From Leifsonia aquatica (GTDB taxonomy: Bacteria > Actinomycetota > Actinomycetes > Actinomycetales > Microbacteriaceae), in NCBI RefSeq assembly GCF_014190775.1, contig NZ_JACHVP010000003.1:248001-312000 (forward strand): DNA of 64,000 nt, written 5' to 3'. The notes beneath the pieces were generated by a model that was given only the letters and a program-made list of their open reading frames with translations, ran no database searches and was not told where the DNA came from. The position numbers and the translations under genes were made by a program. Of the stretch, positions 35,889 to 43,449 are shown piece after piece; within the stretch, counting starts at the first letter, position 1; each line of letters opens with the position of its first letter.

Positions 35889-36356
35889 GTGTCCCTGTCC
35901 GTCCCCGCCGACTACGAGCAGTGGATGCGGCGCGCCGTCGCCGACGCGCGCTTCGCGTTCGACACGGGCGACGTCCCGGTCGCGGCGCTCGTGCTCGACG
36001 AGCACGGCGAGGTCATCGGCACGGGGCGCAACGAGCGCGAGCTGCACCACGATCCGACCGCGCACGCGGAGGTACTCGCCCTGCGACAGGCGGCCGCGGC
36101 GCGCGACGACTGGCACCTCGAGGGCTGCACCCTCGTCGTCACGCTGGAGCCGTGCGTCATGTGCGCCGGCGCCGTGCTCGCCGCGCGCGTCCCCACGGTC
36201 GTGTTCGGCGCCTGGGACGAGAAGGCCGGGGCGGCCGGATCGGTCTACGACGTGCTGCGCGACCGGCGGCTCAACCACCGGGTCGAGGTGTTCGCCGGTG
36301 TGCTCGCCGAGGAGTGCGCCGAACTGCTGCTCGACTTCTTCCGCGCCAAGCGCTGA
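35889..36356 (+). CDS. tadA: tRNA-specific adenosine deaminase
   Basis: This 155-residue zinc deaminase converts A34 of tRNA-Arg(ACG) to inosine, needed to read CGN codons. Zinc ligands and catalytic Glu are in [13 protein letters not shown], and the Cys pair is in [13 protein letters not shown]. The substrate-loop residues [18 protein letters not shown] and the C-terminal [17 protein letters not shown] fit TadA rather than guanine or cytosine deaminase. GTG at 35889 follows GGAGGAG at about six bases and is better than the TTG at 35877. It is divergent from upp, a pairing I recall from other actinobacteria. The gene is probably essential. Confidence 0.94.
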   Translation: MSLSVPADYEQWMRRAVADARFAFDTGDVPVAALVLDEHGEVIGTGRNERELHHDPTAHAEVLALRQAAAARDDWHLEGCTLVVTLEPCVMCAGAVLAARVPTVVFGAWDEKAGAAGSVYDVLRDRRLNHRVEVFAGVLAEECAELLLDFFRAKR

Positions 36357-36367
36357 GCTGCGCGCGT

Positions 36368-37096
36368 TCAGCGGGGCAGCGACTCCAGCCATTCCGAGAA
36401 CGCCGCGCGGGACGCCTCCTGCATCCGGGCCGAGTACAGCTCGCGGTCGCGGCGCAGGGCGTCGGGATCGATCGCCTGCTCGTCGAGCTCGTTGTACCCG
36501 TCCGACACCCACGACTCGTGCATCTCGTCCGTGACCTCGGGATGGAACTGCACCGCCAGCGCGAAGCCGCCGATCGCGAACGCCTCGTTCGAGTAGTCGC
36601 TCGACGATGCCAGGCGCGTCGCCCGCTCGGGCAGCTCGAACGTGTCGCCGTGCCACTCCACGACGGGCACGCCCTCGAAGTGGCGGATGGGGGAGCTCGC
36701 GCCCGCCTCCGTCGTCTCGACCCGGCGGTAACCGATCTGGGTGGTGTCGCCCTTGTAGACGCGCTCGCCCAGCGCGCCGGCCATCAGCTGCGCGCCGAGG
36801 CACACGCCGAGCGTCGGCCGCTCGGCGTCGAGCCGCTCGCGTAGGAGCGCCTTCTCCGCCTCTAGGAACGGGTACTCGTCGGTCTGGTAGGCGCCCATCT
36901 CCCCGCCGAGCACCACCACGAGGTCGGCATCGGTCGGATCGACCGCGGCCACATCCTCCGGCGTGCGCACCTCGACCACGCGCAGCTCGTACCCGTGCTC
37001 CTCGAGCGTCGGGCCGATGTTGCCGAGGTGGATGGTCGGGTCGTGCTGCAGGACGAGTGCCGTGCGGGTGCCCGTGCTGGCGGCGTTGCTGGTCAA
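36368..37096 (-). CDS. Class I glutamine amidotransferase-like protein (GMP synthase-like domain)
   Basis: The 242-residue protein is a free-standing GATase domain: LVVVLGGEMGAYQTDEYPFL, nucleophile elbow TLGVCLGAQLMAGALG with the Cys, VVEWHGDTFELPE, and the His-Glu pair in LAVQFHPEVTDEMHESWV. The triad is complete. Such stand-alone proteins are often labelled GMP synthase-like, but true GMP synthase has an added synthetase domain; some relatives act as gamma-glutamyl hydrolases on polyamines. The only start near the conserved region is TTG at 37096, which overlaps the stop of the CDF gene (TTGA), so translation should be coupled to that gene. The reason for pairing with a metal exporter is not clear. 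Confidence 0.85.
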   Translation of the reverse strand: MTSNAASTGTRTALVLQHDPTIHLGNIGPTLEEHGYELRVVEVRTPEDVAAVDPTDADLVVVLGGEMGAYQTDEYPFLEAEKALLRERLDAERPTLGVCLGAQLMAGALGERVYKGDTTQIGYRRVETTEAGASSPIRHFEGVPVVEWHGDTFELPERATRLASSSDYSNEAFAIGGFALAVQFHPEVTDEMHESWVSDGYNELDEQAIDPDALRRDRELYSARMQEASRAAFSEWLESLPR

Positions 37097-38055
37097 TCCA
37101 GGCCCTTCAGGATGATGGTGTCGGTCGCCGGGTGCTTCTCGTTCGGGTCGATCCACACGTCGGGCTCGATGTAGATGACGCGCGCGGCCGGGACGGCGTC
37201 GCGGATGCGCCGCTCGACGAGGTTGATCGCCGCGGCGACGTCGGCCAGGCGCTGCTCGCCCGGGAGCGCCAGCTTGGCGGCGACCATCAGCTCCTCCGGG
37301 CCGAGGTACAGCGTCTTCATGTGGATGATGCGCTCGACCTCGTCGCCCGCCAGCACCGCGCGCTCGATCGCCTCGACGTCGGCGTCGGTCGCGCCCTCGC
37401 CGACGAGGAGGCTCTTCGTCTCGATGCCGAGGATGATCGCGACCACGATCAGCAGCGCGCCGATCAGCAGAGTGCCGACCGCATCCCAGATCCCGTTGCC
37501 GGTGAGGACCGTCAGGCCGACGCCGATGAAGGCGAACACCAGACCCGTGAGGGCGGCCACATCCTCCAGCAGCACGACCGGCAGCTCGGGAGCCTTCGCC
37601 CGGCGCACGAACTGCGGCCACGACATGCCCTTCTTGTGCGGGCGCGACTCGTGGACCGCGGTGCGCAGCGAGAACGACTCCAGGCCGATCGCGATCAGCA
37701 GCACCAGGACGGGCAGCCACCAGTTGTCGAGGGGGTGCGGGTGCGCCAGCTTCTCGAAGCCTTCGTAGAGCGAGAACACGCCGCCGACGGAGAACAGGAT
37801 GATCGACACGACGAACGCGTAGACGTAGCGCTCGCGGCCGTAGCCGAACGGGTGCTCCTTGTCGGCCTGACGCTTCGCCTTGCGGCCGCCGAGGAGCAGG
37901 AGCAGCTGGTTGCCGGAGTCGGCGAGCGAGTGGACGCCCTCGGCGAGCATCGAGGAGGAACCGGAGAAGAACCAGGCGATGAACTTCGTCAATGCGATGC
38001 CGAGGTTCGCGGAGAACGCCGCGACGATCGCCCTGGTGCCTCCTGATGCGCTCAT
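37093..38055 (-). CDS. Cation diffusion facilitator (CDF) metal transporter
   Basis: The 320-residue protein has six predicted helices and CDF metal-site residues in helix 2 (LAEGVHSLADSGNQLLLLLG) and helix 5 (VVLLEDVAALTGLVFAFIGV, where Glu-Asp takes the place of the usual His/Asp pair). The C-terminal cytosolic domain (from about residue 215) has the ferredoxin-like dimer fold pattern with IIHMKTLYLGPEELMVAAKL. It belongs to the CDF group with the GYGRERYVYAF loop. It likely exports Zn, Mn or Fe in exchange for protons; the altered helix-5 motif makes the metal uncertain. A GATase gene is coupled downstream, and proC is divergent. Confidence 0.88.
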   Translation of the reverse strand: MSASGGTRAIVAAFSANLGIALTKFIAWFFSGSSSMLAEGVHSLADSGNQLLLLLGGRKAKRQADKEHPFGYGRERYVYAFVVSIILFSVGGVFSLYEGFEKLAHPHPLDNWWLPVLVLLIAIGLESFSLRTAVHESRPHKKGMSWPQFVRRAKAPELPVVLLEDVAALTGLVFAFIGVGLTVLTGNGIWDAVGTLLIGALLIVVAIILGIETKSLLVGEGATDADVEAIERAVLAGDEVERIIHMKTLYLGPEELMVAAKLALPGEQRLADVAAAINLVERRIRDAVPAARVIYIEPDVWIDPNEKHPATDTIILKGLD

Positions 38056-38077
38056 GGACTCATCCTAGGATGGCCGC

Positions 38078-38926
38078 ATGACCGACACGCAGAACGTGAC
38101 GCTGCCCACCATCGCGATGCTCGGAGCCGGCTCCATGGGCCGTGCGATCCTCTCGGGCCTGCTCGCCCCCGGCGTCTCCGTCGCCGGTGGGGTGCGTGTG
38201 ACCAACCGCTCCGCCGCCCGCGCCGCCGAGCTCGCCGACACCCCCGGCGTCACCGCGTTCGCGACCGACGACGACCCCGAGGCGAACCGCCGGGCCGTCG
38301 AGGGCGCCGAGATCGTCATCGTGGCGGTCAAGCCCGCGATGGTGCCCGACCTCCTGCGCGAGATCGCGGACTCCCTCGCCCCCGGCGCGGTCGTGGTCAG
38401 CGTCGCCGCGGGCGTCACCGTCGCGACGTTCGAGTCGCTCCTGCCCGACTCCGTCTCCGTCGTCCGCTCGATGCCGAACACGCCCGCGGTCGTCGGCAAG
38501 GCCGTCACCGGCATCAGCGCCGGGACCCGCACCGAGCCCGAGGACCTCGCCCTCGTGCGCGCCCTCTTCGAGACCGTCGGCCAGGTCGTGGAGGTGCCCG
38601 AGTCGCAGCTGGACGCGCTGAGCACGATCTCCGGCTCCGGTCCCGCGTACGTGTTCCTCCTGATCGAGGCGCTCACCGACGCGGCCGTGGCCAAGGGCTT
38701 CACGCCGGAGCAGGCGGCCATCCTCGTGAACGGCACCTTCCTCGGCGCGTCGACCATGCTCGCCGCGTCGGACGACGACCCGGCCGAGCTGCGCCGCCGC
38801 GTCACCAGCCCCAAGGGCACCACCGAGCGCGCCATCGCCGTCCTCGCCGACGCCGACCTCCCCGCGCTCTTCGCGCGCGCCACCGACGCCGCCCTCGCCC
38901 GCGCCCGCGAACTCGCCGCCGGCTGA
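38078..38926 (+). CDS. proC: Pyrroline-5-carboxylate reductase
   Basis: This 282-residue enzyme performs the last step of proline synthesis, NADPH-dependent reduction of pyrroline-5-carboxylate. The Rossmann motif is TIAMLGAGSMGRAILSGLL, followed by VVIVAVKPAMVPDLL-type residues, SVVRSMPNTPAVVGKAVTGI and the substrate-binding STISGSGPAYVFLLIEALTD. The C-terminal marker RRRVTSPKGTTERAIAVL is complete. ATG at 38078 lies 22 bases from the divergent CDF gene start. In mycobacteria, from memory, proC (Rv0500) is directly followed by a small HTH gene and the bS22 gene; here those two lie about 3.8 kb further on, after the nuclease-like gene and ktrAB. Confidence 0.94.
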   Translation: MTDTQNVTLPTIAMLGAGSMGRAILSGLLAPGVSVAGGVRVTNRSAARAAELADTPGVTAFATDDDPEANRRAVEGAEIVIVAVKPAMVPDLLREIADSLAPGAVVVSVAAGVTVATFESLLPDSVSVVRSMPNTPAVVGKAVTGISAGTRTEPEDLALVRALFETVGQVVEVPESQLDALSTISGSGPAYVFLLIEALTDAAVAKGFTPEQAAILVNGTFLGASTMLAASDDDPAELRRRVTSPKGTTERAIAVLADADLPALFARATDAALARARELAAG

Positions 38927-38964
38927 CCCCGCGCCTGCCCGCTCGCTCGCGAGCCGGCTCCAGC

Positions 38965-39022
38965 GAGGCGGCACAAAGTGCACGCTTTTCGCGCGAGGCG
39001 GCGAACAATTCGCCGCCTCGGC
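38965..39022. repeat. Left 58-bp hairpin repeat flanking the nuclease-like gene
   Basis: The 58-base unit begins GAGGCGGCACAAAGTGCAC and ends ACAATTCGCCGCCTCGGC. A copy of the same length is at 39964-40021 with about 20 different bases in the centre. The inner part forms a perfect 10-base stem, GAGGCGGCGA with TCGCCGCCTC (38995-39019), probably a terminator for proC and for the convergent nuclease-like gene, whose stop is only two bases away. Confidence 0.8.
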
Positions 39023-39023
39023 A

Positions 39024-39905
39024 TCAGGTCCGTCCTGAGGCCAGCCGGAGCGCTGCGCGGACGCGGCGGGCGACGTCGGTGAAGGAATCCGCCGCGGTGA
39101 CAAAGATGACGCTCCACCCGCGTTGAACGAGCCATTCGCGCCGGGTGATGTCCTTGCGGTAGGCCGCCGCCGTCAAGCGATGGTGGTCGCCGAGATATTC
39201 GATCGCGACGCCGAAGGTCGGATAGGCGAGATCGATCATGGCCCCCACCCGGCCGTCATCTCCGGTCACCCGATAGTTCAGCTCGGGAGCGGGCAGTCCT
39301 GCGTCCTCGAGGGCGAGCCGCAGGCGAGATTCCTGAGGGGAGAGAGGACCATACCGGATCCGTGGTGATGCGAGCCGCAACGCTCGTGCCCCTCGCCTCG
39401 ACCCATGCCGCGCCACGGCGTCGTCGAGTTGTGCGCGGGTCACGGGCGGGGGCGCGCCGTCATAGGGCTCGCTCCCGGTGATCAGGTAATCGCCGATCAC
39501 CACGAGCTCGTCGGCTGCCAGCGCCTCGCCGAGCTGCACCCAGACCTCTTCGGGGGCGAAGACGTGCAGCCCGTCGATGCGCACGACGCGCTGACCGTTC
39601 ACTGCGACGCGGTGGCCCACGGTCCCCTCCACTCGCGGTCGATGCTCCGGCTCGAAAACGCACACCTCCACCGCGACAGGCTCAGAGTGGCGAGGCAACG
39701 GCATCCCGTGCAGCATTGCCGCCGAGCGGTGCGAGATCACCGCACTCGGCGGAAGTGCCAGGGCGGCCGCACGGCATAGTTCGAGGTGATCGGCCGGCCT
39801 GTGATCCGTGCGGACGCCGTGGAACGGGCGATGGAGCCGCCCGTCGTACAAGCGGCGACGGGGCATCCCGACCGCCACCGCATCCGCGACTCTGAACCCG
39901 TCCAT
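39024..39905 (-). CDS. Nuclease-like protein of the DUF559/AbiEi-like group
   Basis: This 293-residue protein has an N-terminal part (VADAVAVGMPRRRLYDGRLH, FHGVRT, VISHRSAAMLHGMPLP) like that seen in AbiEi-type antitoxin relatives and a C-terminal part like very-short-patch-repair/DUF559 nucleases: MIDLAYPTFGVAIEYLGDHH followed by RREWLVQRGWSVIFVTAAD. The Asp and Glu of a PD-(D/E)xK core may be D in MIDLAY and E in AIEYLG, but the Lys is not evident. No toxin partner is adjacent. ATG at 39905 is used; GTG at 39923 is an alternative. The gene is framed by two 58-base direct repeats, which suggests insertion or exchange as a cassette. Function unknown. Confidence 0.65.
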   Translation of the reverse strand: MDGFRVADAVAVGMPRRRLYDGRLHRPFHGVRTDHRPADHLELCRAAALALPPSAVISHRSAAMLHGMPLPRHSEPVAVEVCVFEPEHRPRVEGTVGHRVAVNGQRVVRIDGLHVFAPEEVWVQLGEALAADELVVIGDYLITGSEPYDGAPPPVTRAQLDDAVARHGSRRGARALRLASPRIRYGPLSPQESRLRLALEDAGLPAPELNYRVTGDDGRVGAMIDLAYPTFGVAIEYLGDHHRLTAAAYRKDITRREWLVQRGWSVIFVTAADSFTDVARRVRAALRLASGRT

Positions 39906-39963
39906 CCCGCCACCCAAGCGCACTTCGGCAGATCCCGCGGAATCTCTCCACAGGCGGGCAATC

Positions 39964-40021
39964 GAGGCGGCACGAAGTGCACGAAATCAGCGGGAAAAGG
40001 CAGACAATTCGCCGCCTCGGC
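39964..40021. repeat. Right 58-bp hairpin repeat flanking the nuclease-like gene
   Basis: It begins GAGGCGGCACGAAGTGCACG and ends ACAATTCGCCGCCTCGGC, in the same orientation and length as the copy at 38965-39022. Outer arms GAGGCGG and CCGCCTC can pair within the unit. It starts 41 bases beyond the longest possible start (39923) of the nuclease-like gene. Confidence 0.8.
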
Positions 40022-40031
40022 GGAGGCGGCG
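40010..40031 (-). terminator. ktrA terminator formed by the repeat end
   Basis: CGCCGCCTC (40010-40018) pairs perfectly with GAGGCGGCG (40023-40031) across four bases, four bases past the ktrA stop on the minus strand. The left arm is part of the 58-base repeat. Confidence 0.7.
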
Positions 40032-40035
40032 CGGG

Positions 40036-40707
40036 TCAGGAGTCGAGGGCGGCGAAGCGCTCGATGTCGGCGGAGGTGCCCGAGATGATGATGAGGTCGT
40101 GGTTCGAGACGACGGTCTCGGCCGTGGCGTAGGTGAACGGCTTGCCGGGGCTCTTCACGCCGACGACGGTGATGTTGTACTTGCTGCGCACCCCGGACTC
40201 GGTGAGGTTGAGGCCGCGGATGGGCTTCGGCGGGTACATCTTCACGAGCGCGAAGTCGTCGTCGAACTCGATGAAGTCGAGCATCCGTCCCGAGACGAGG
40301 TGGGCGACGCGCTCGCCGGCCTCCGCCTCCGGGTAGATGACGTGGTTGGCGCCGATGCGCTCCAGGATCTTGCCGTGCGACTGCGAGATCGCCTTCGCCC
40401 AGATCTGGGGCACCTTGAGGTCGACGAGGTTGGCGGTGATGAGCACGCTGGCCTCGATGGAGGAGCCGACGGCGACGACGCCGATGGAGAAGTCCTCCGC
40501 GCCGATCTGCCGCAGCGTCTCGATGGAGCGCGCATCCGCCTGCACGGTGTGCGTGACGCGGTCCGCCCACTTCTGCACCAGTCCGGCGTCGGTGTCGATG
40601 GCGAGCACCTCGCGGCCGAGGCGGTCGAGCTGACCGGCCGTCGCGGCTCCGAACCGGCCGAGGCCGATCACCAGGACGGGGGCGTTGTGCTTGATCCGGT
40701 CAACCAA
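40036..40707 (-). CDS. ktrA: Potassium uptake regulatory subunit (RCK, TrkA/KtrA)
   Basis: The 223-residue protein is one RCK unit: an RCK_N Rossmann domain with VLVIGLGRFGAATAGQLDRL and acidic residues (VLAIDTD) for NAD/ATP binding, then an RCK_C domain from about residue 140 (LVKMYPPKPIRGLNLTES). It forms a cytosolic octameric ring that gates the KtrB channel in response to ATP/ADP. The start is TTG at 40707, which overlaps the ktrB stop by eight bases, with GAGGAGAGG upstream; no ATG or GTG fits. That makes translation dependent on ktrB, suiting fixed stoichiometry. It ends at a hairpin made with the 58-base repeat. Confidence 0.93.
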   Translation of the reverse strand: MVDRIKHNAPVLVIGLGRFGAATAGQLDRLGREVLAIDTDAGLVQKWADRVTHTVQADARSIETLRQIGAEDFSIGVVAVGSSIEASVLITANLVDLKVPQIWAKAISQSHGKILERIGANHVIYPEAEAGERVAHLVSGRMLDFIEFDDDFALVKMYPPKPIRGLNLTESGVRSKYNITVVGVKSPGKPFTYATAETVVSNHDLIIISGTSADIERFAALDS

Positions 40708-42136
40708 CGAGCGGCCTCTCCTCGGGGTTCTGGTACAGCTGCTTGCGCTGGCTCTGCGCCAGCGCCGCGGCGAGTGTCACTGTACCAACGCGGCCGCAGA
40801 ACATGGTGGCCGCCATCACGTACACCCCGGGGTCCGGAAGGGAGGCCGTCAGCCCGGTGGACAGGCCGCACGTCGCGAACGCGGAGATCACGTCGAAGAG
40901 CACGTGGTCGAGCGGCGCCTTGGTCATCTGGGTGAGGGTGATGGTCGACACTGCGACGATGGTCGCGCCCCACAGCGCGACCGCGACGGACAGCCGCAGC
41001 ACGTCGATCGGGATGCGGCGGCGGAAGGCATCCATCGTCTCTACTCCGCGGGCCTCCGCGAACGCCGCCAGGAACAGCACCGCGAGCGTGGTGACCTTGA
41101 TGCCGCCGGCGGTGGAGGCCGACCCGCCGCCGATGAACATCAGCATGTCGGTGACGAGCAGGCTCGACCCGTGGAGGTCGCTGATGTCGATCGTGGAGAA
41201 CCCGCCCGATCTCGCCATGGTCGACAGGAAGAACGATTGGAAGACCGTGTGCCCGGCGTCGAGGTTCCCGAAGGTCTTCGGGTTGTCGAACTCGAGCACG
41301 ATGTATATGACCGCGCCGGCGACGAGGAGGATGACCGACGTCAGCAGCGTCAGCTTGACGTGGATGGACCAGCGCCGCCGCTTCTTGCGCAGGTTGGAGG
41401 CGATGGCGAGGATGACCGGGAACCCGATCGCCCCGAGGAACACGCCGATCATGAGGGCGCCGAGGAACCAGAAGTCCTCCTTGAACGGCGTCAGCCCCTC
41501 CGCGTTCGGCGCGAATCCGGTGTTGGTGAACGCCATCGCCGAGTAGTAGAGGCTCTCCCAGAGCGCCGATCCGAACGACATCCCGGCGATCAGCATCCGG
41601 GGCAGGAGCAGCAGGGCGACGAGCCCCTCGATGACGACCATGCTGAGGGCGACGGTCGTGAGCAGCTTGCCCACCTCGCCGAGGCGCACGGCCTGACCCT
41701 CGGCGACGGGACCGGCGTGGATGCGCAGCGGGTTGCTGTCGCTGGCGGCCATGAGCTTGGCGCGCAGCCCGAGGCGGCGGGAGATGACGAGGCCCAGGAT
41801 GCTCGCCATCGTGAGCACGCCGACCGCACCGATCTGCACGCCCAGGTAGACGAGCAGGTGGCCGAAGACCGACCAGTGCGTGGCCATGTCCACGGTGGAC
41901 AGGCCGGTGACGCAGATGACCGAGACGGCGGTGAACAGGGCGTCCGCCAGCGGGGTGACCGTCTGCTTCACCGAGGCGATCGGCAGGGAGAACAGCAGCG
42001 TGAAGATCAGGATGAGGAGGGTGAACACCAGGATCGCGAAACGCGACGGGCTGCGGGAGGCGAATCCGTTGATCGCGCCGCGCACCCGGTTCAGGGGAAC
42101 CGCGGTCCCGCGCCGGGCCGCCGGGGTCGTAGCCAT
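40700..42136 (-). CDS. ktrB: Potassium uptake membrane subunit (TrkH/KtrB)
   Basis: The 478-residue protein has the four-fold M1-P-M2 layout of the TrkH/KtrB superfamily. Selectivity-filter-like loops are seen at FTAVSVICVTGLSTVD, YYSAMAFTNTGFAPN, MARSGGFSTIDI and ISAFATCGLSTGL, each with the conserved Gly. The helix-3 stretch MFIGGGSASTAGGIKVTTLA is the KtrB gate-loop marker. It imports K+ (or Na+-coupled K+) across the membrane with KtrA. ATG at 42136 has GGGAGG eight bases upstream; the frame is open further back but that part is not family-like. An ArsR-type gene is divergent, 66 bases away. Confidence 0.94.
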   Translation of the reverse strand: MATTPAARRGTAVPLNRVRGAINGFASRSPSRFAILVFTLLILIFTLLFSLPIASVKQTVTPLADALFTAVSVICVTGLSTVDMATHWSVFGHLLVYLGVQIGAVGVLTMASILGLVISRRLGLRAKLMAASDSNPLRIHAGPVAEGQAVRLGEVGKLLTTVALSMVVIEGLVALLLLPRMLIAGMSFGSALWESLYYSAMAFTNTGFAPNAEGLTPFKEDFWFLGALMIGVFLGAIGFPVILAIASNLRKKRRRWSIHVKLTLLTSVILLVAGAVIYIVLEFDNPKTFGNLDAGHTVFQSFFLSTMARSGGFSTIDISDLHGSSLLVTDMLMFIGGGSASTAGGIKVTTLAVLFLAAFAEARGVETMDAFRRRIPIDVLRLSVAVALWGATIVAVSTITLTQMTKAPLDHVLFDVISAFATCGLSTGLTASLPDPGVYVMAATMFCGRVGTVTLAAALAQSQRKQLYQNPEERPLVG

Positions 42137-42202
42137 GGTCCGTTCCCTCCCACCGAAGCTTCGGACATGGTACTCCGGGAGTGGAGTGACTAGCCTGGGG
42201 GG

Positions 42203-42625
42203 ATGGCCGACATCTTCGACGTGATCGCCGACCCCACGCGGCGCGACATCCTCCGCGTGCTGCTCGACCGACACTCGGAGTCGGGGGACGGTGTCGGCGA
42301 GATCTCGGTCTCGGAGATCGTCTCGACGCTCGAGCTCAGCCAGCCGACCGTCTCGAAGCACCTCAAGGTGCTGCGGGAGGCCGGTCTCGTCTCGGTGCGC
42401 GAGGAGGGCCAGCACCGCTACTACCGGCTCGACGCGACGCCGCTCGAGCTGGTGGAGGACTGGATCATCCCGTTCACGACGGCCGACGTCGACGCGGCCG
42501 CGCTCTCGGCACAGCTCGCCGAGGAGACCCGGGAGTTCGCCAGCACCGTCGGCAAGGTGCTCGCCGACACCCGCCACGCGGTGTCGAGCGCGACCGAGCG
42601 CGTCACCAAGTGGCGCCGCGACTGA
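42203..42625 (+). CDS. ArsR-type winged-helix regulator
   Basis: The 140-residue protein begins with the ArsR pattern FDVIADPTRRDILRVLLDRH and has the recognition helices in EIVSTLELSQPTVSKHLKVL followed by EAGLVSVREEGQHRYYRLDA. No cysteine is present, so the classic metal-binding CxC motif is missing and it is not a metal sensor of that type. The C-terminal 55 residues are helical and charged. It is divergent from ktrAB across 66 bases and might control it, or itself, but I see no clear palindrome there. ATG at 42203 is the natural start. The cysteine-free ArsR proteins include regulators with very varied targets. Confidence 0.85.
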   Translation: MADIFDVIADPTRRDILRVLLDRHSESGDGVGEISVSEIVSTLELSQPTVSKHLKVLREAGLVSVREEGQHRYYRLDATPLELVEDWIIPFTTADVDAAALSAQLAEETREFASTVGKVLADTRHAVSSATERVTKWRRD

Positions 42626-42719
42626 CCTCCCGGTGCTTGCCGCGGGATCCCGCGGGCGCATAGAGTTCCTGTCACCCGCCGGTGGAGCCGAGTACCATGG
42701 CGGGCGGAAAGGTACGACG

Positions 42720-42935
42720 ATGGCACACGATCTGCGCGACGTGCGCTTCCTGACGGTCGCCGAGGTGGCCGACATGATGCGCGTCTCCCGGATGACCGTG
42801 TACCGGATGGTGCATTCGGGTGAGCTTCCCGCGATCCGTTTCGGGCGCTCATTCCGTGTTCCGGAGTCGGCCGTCGACCAGGCTCTGGAGGCTCTCGTGA
42901 CCTCCGAGAAGGGCGGCGTCGCCGATACGGCGTGA
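42720..42935 (+). CDS. Small excisionase-type helix-turn-helix protein
   Basis: The 71-residue protein is a single MerR/excisionase-like domain: RFLTVAEVADMMRVSRMTVY, RMVHSGELPAIRFGRSFRVP and ESAVDQALEAL. The layout matches the small DNA-binding proteins of the BldC/Rv0500A group of actinobacteria rather than a phage excisionase: no integrase or phage gene is near. ATG at 42720 has GGAAAGG upstream. It is followed 70 bases later by the bS22 gene, the same order as in mycobacteria (Rv0500A, Rv0500B, from memory), which supports a conserved housekeeping role. The targets are not known. Confidence 0.85.
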   Translation: MAHDLRDVRFLTVAEVADMMRVSRMTVYRMVHSGELPAIRFGRSFRVPESAVDQALEALVTSEKGGVADTA

Positions 42936-43005
42936 CGTCGGGTAAACTGGTTGCTTGTGTCGCCGCGCACCCCGCGGCAAACCCCCCTAACTTTGTGAGG
43001 TCTAC

Positions 43006-43104
43006 GTGGGTTCCGTTATCAAGAAGCGTCGCAAGCGTATGGCGAAGAAGAAGCACCGCAAGCTTCTCCGCAAGACGCGCCACCAGCGTCGCAACAAGAA
43101 GTAG
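43006..43104 (+). CDS. Ribosomal protein bS22-like (AURKAIP1/COX24 domain)
   Basis: This 32-residue, very basic protein begins MGSVIKKRRKRMAKKKHRKL and ends RHQRRNKK. It matches the small actinobacterial ribosomal subunit protein bS22, seen in mycobacterial ribosome structures, and the AURKAIP1/COX24 domain of mitochondrial ribosomes. GTG at 43006 is the start; GAGG lies eight bases upstream. More than half of the residues are Lys or Arg, fitting RNA binding. The gene is shorter than usual ORF cut-offs and is easy to miss. It lies between the small HTH gene and a glutaredoxin-like gene and ends at a good intrinsic terminator with a T5 tail. Confidence 0.9.
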   Translation: MGSVIKKRRKRMAKKKHRKLLRKTRHQRRNKK

Positions 43105-43123
43105 ACCTCAGAGTCTGCGGCTC

Positions 43124-43155
43124 AAGCGTCGGTCCGTCACGGCCCGGCGCTTTTT
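43124..43155 (+). terminator. Intrinsic terminator after bS22
   Basis: AAGCGTCGG (43124-43132) pairs with CCGGCGCTT (43144-43152), with one G-U pair, and is followed by further T residues to give TTTTT. It is one of the few in the window with a true U tract. Confidence 0.85.
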
Positions 43156-43185
43156 GCTGTGCTCGGGCGAGCTAGGCTGGACGCC

Positions 43186-43449
43186 GTGTCCGCCGTCTCC
43201 CTGACCCTCATCGGCAAGCCGGGCTGTCACCTGTGCGACGACGCCCGCGAGGTGATCCGCACGGTGGTCGACGGCCTCCCGGACGGCTCTCCCTCCGTCG
43301 AGGTGGAGGAGCTCAGCATCCTGGACGACCCGGCCCTGCACGAGAAGTACGTGGAGGAGATCCCGGTCGTGCTGGTCGGCGGGCGGATGCACACCTACTG
43401 GCGGGTCGATCCGGCCCGGCTGCGCACCGCGATCCTGGAGGACCGATGA
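43186..43449 (+). CDS. Glutaredoxin-like protein (DUF836 group)
   Basis: The 87-residue protein has a thioredoxin-like start, SLTLIGKPGCHLCDDAREVI, with the CxxC pair CHLC at about residues 13-16, and the cis-Pro region EEIPVVLVGGRMHTYWRVDP. The layout equals the DUF836/glutaredoxin-like proteins of actinobacteria. It may reduce mixed disulfides of small thiols such as mycothiol, but this is not shown. GTG at 43186 fits the family N-terminus; the frame has an earlier start at 43171 that would add residues from the terminator region. Its stop overlaps the next gene (ATGA). Position after bS22 matches the mycobacterial order in outline. Confidence 0.85.
   Translation: MSAVSLTLIGKPGCHLCDDAREVIRTVVDGLPDGSPSVEVEELSILDDPALHEKYVEEIPVVLVGGRMHTYWRVDPARLRTAILEDR

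Noticed and set aside
39024-39905. Nuclease-like gene read as one half of a toxin-antitoxin system
   Set aside because: No second gene lies between the repeats; both neighbours (proC, ktrA) are housekeeping genes.
42720-42935. Excisionase-like HTH taken as a sign of a prophage or integrative element
   Set aside because: No integrase, att-like repeats or phage genes are near, and the gene sits in a conserved actinobacterial order with bS22.
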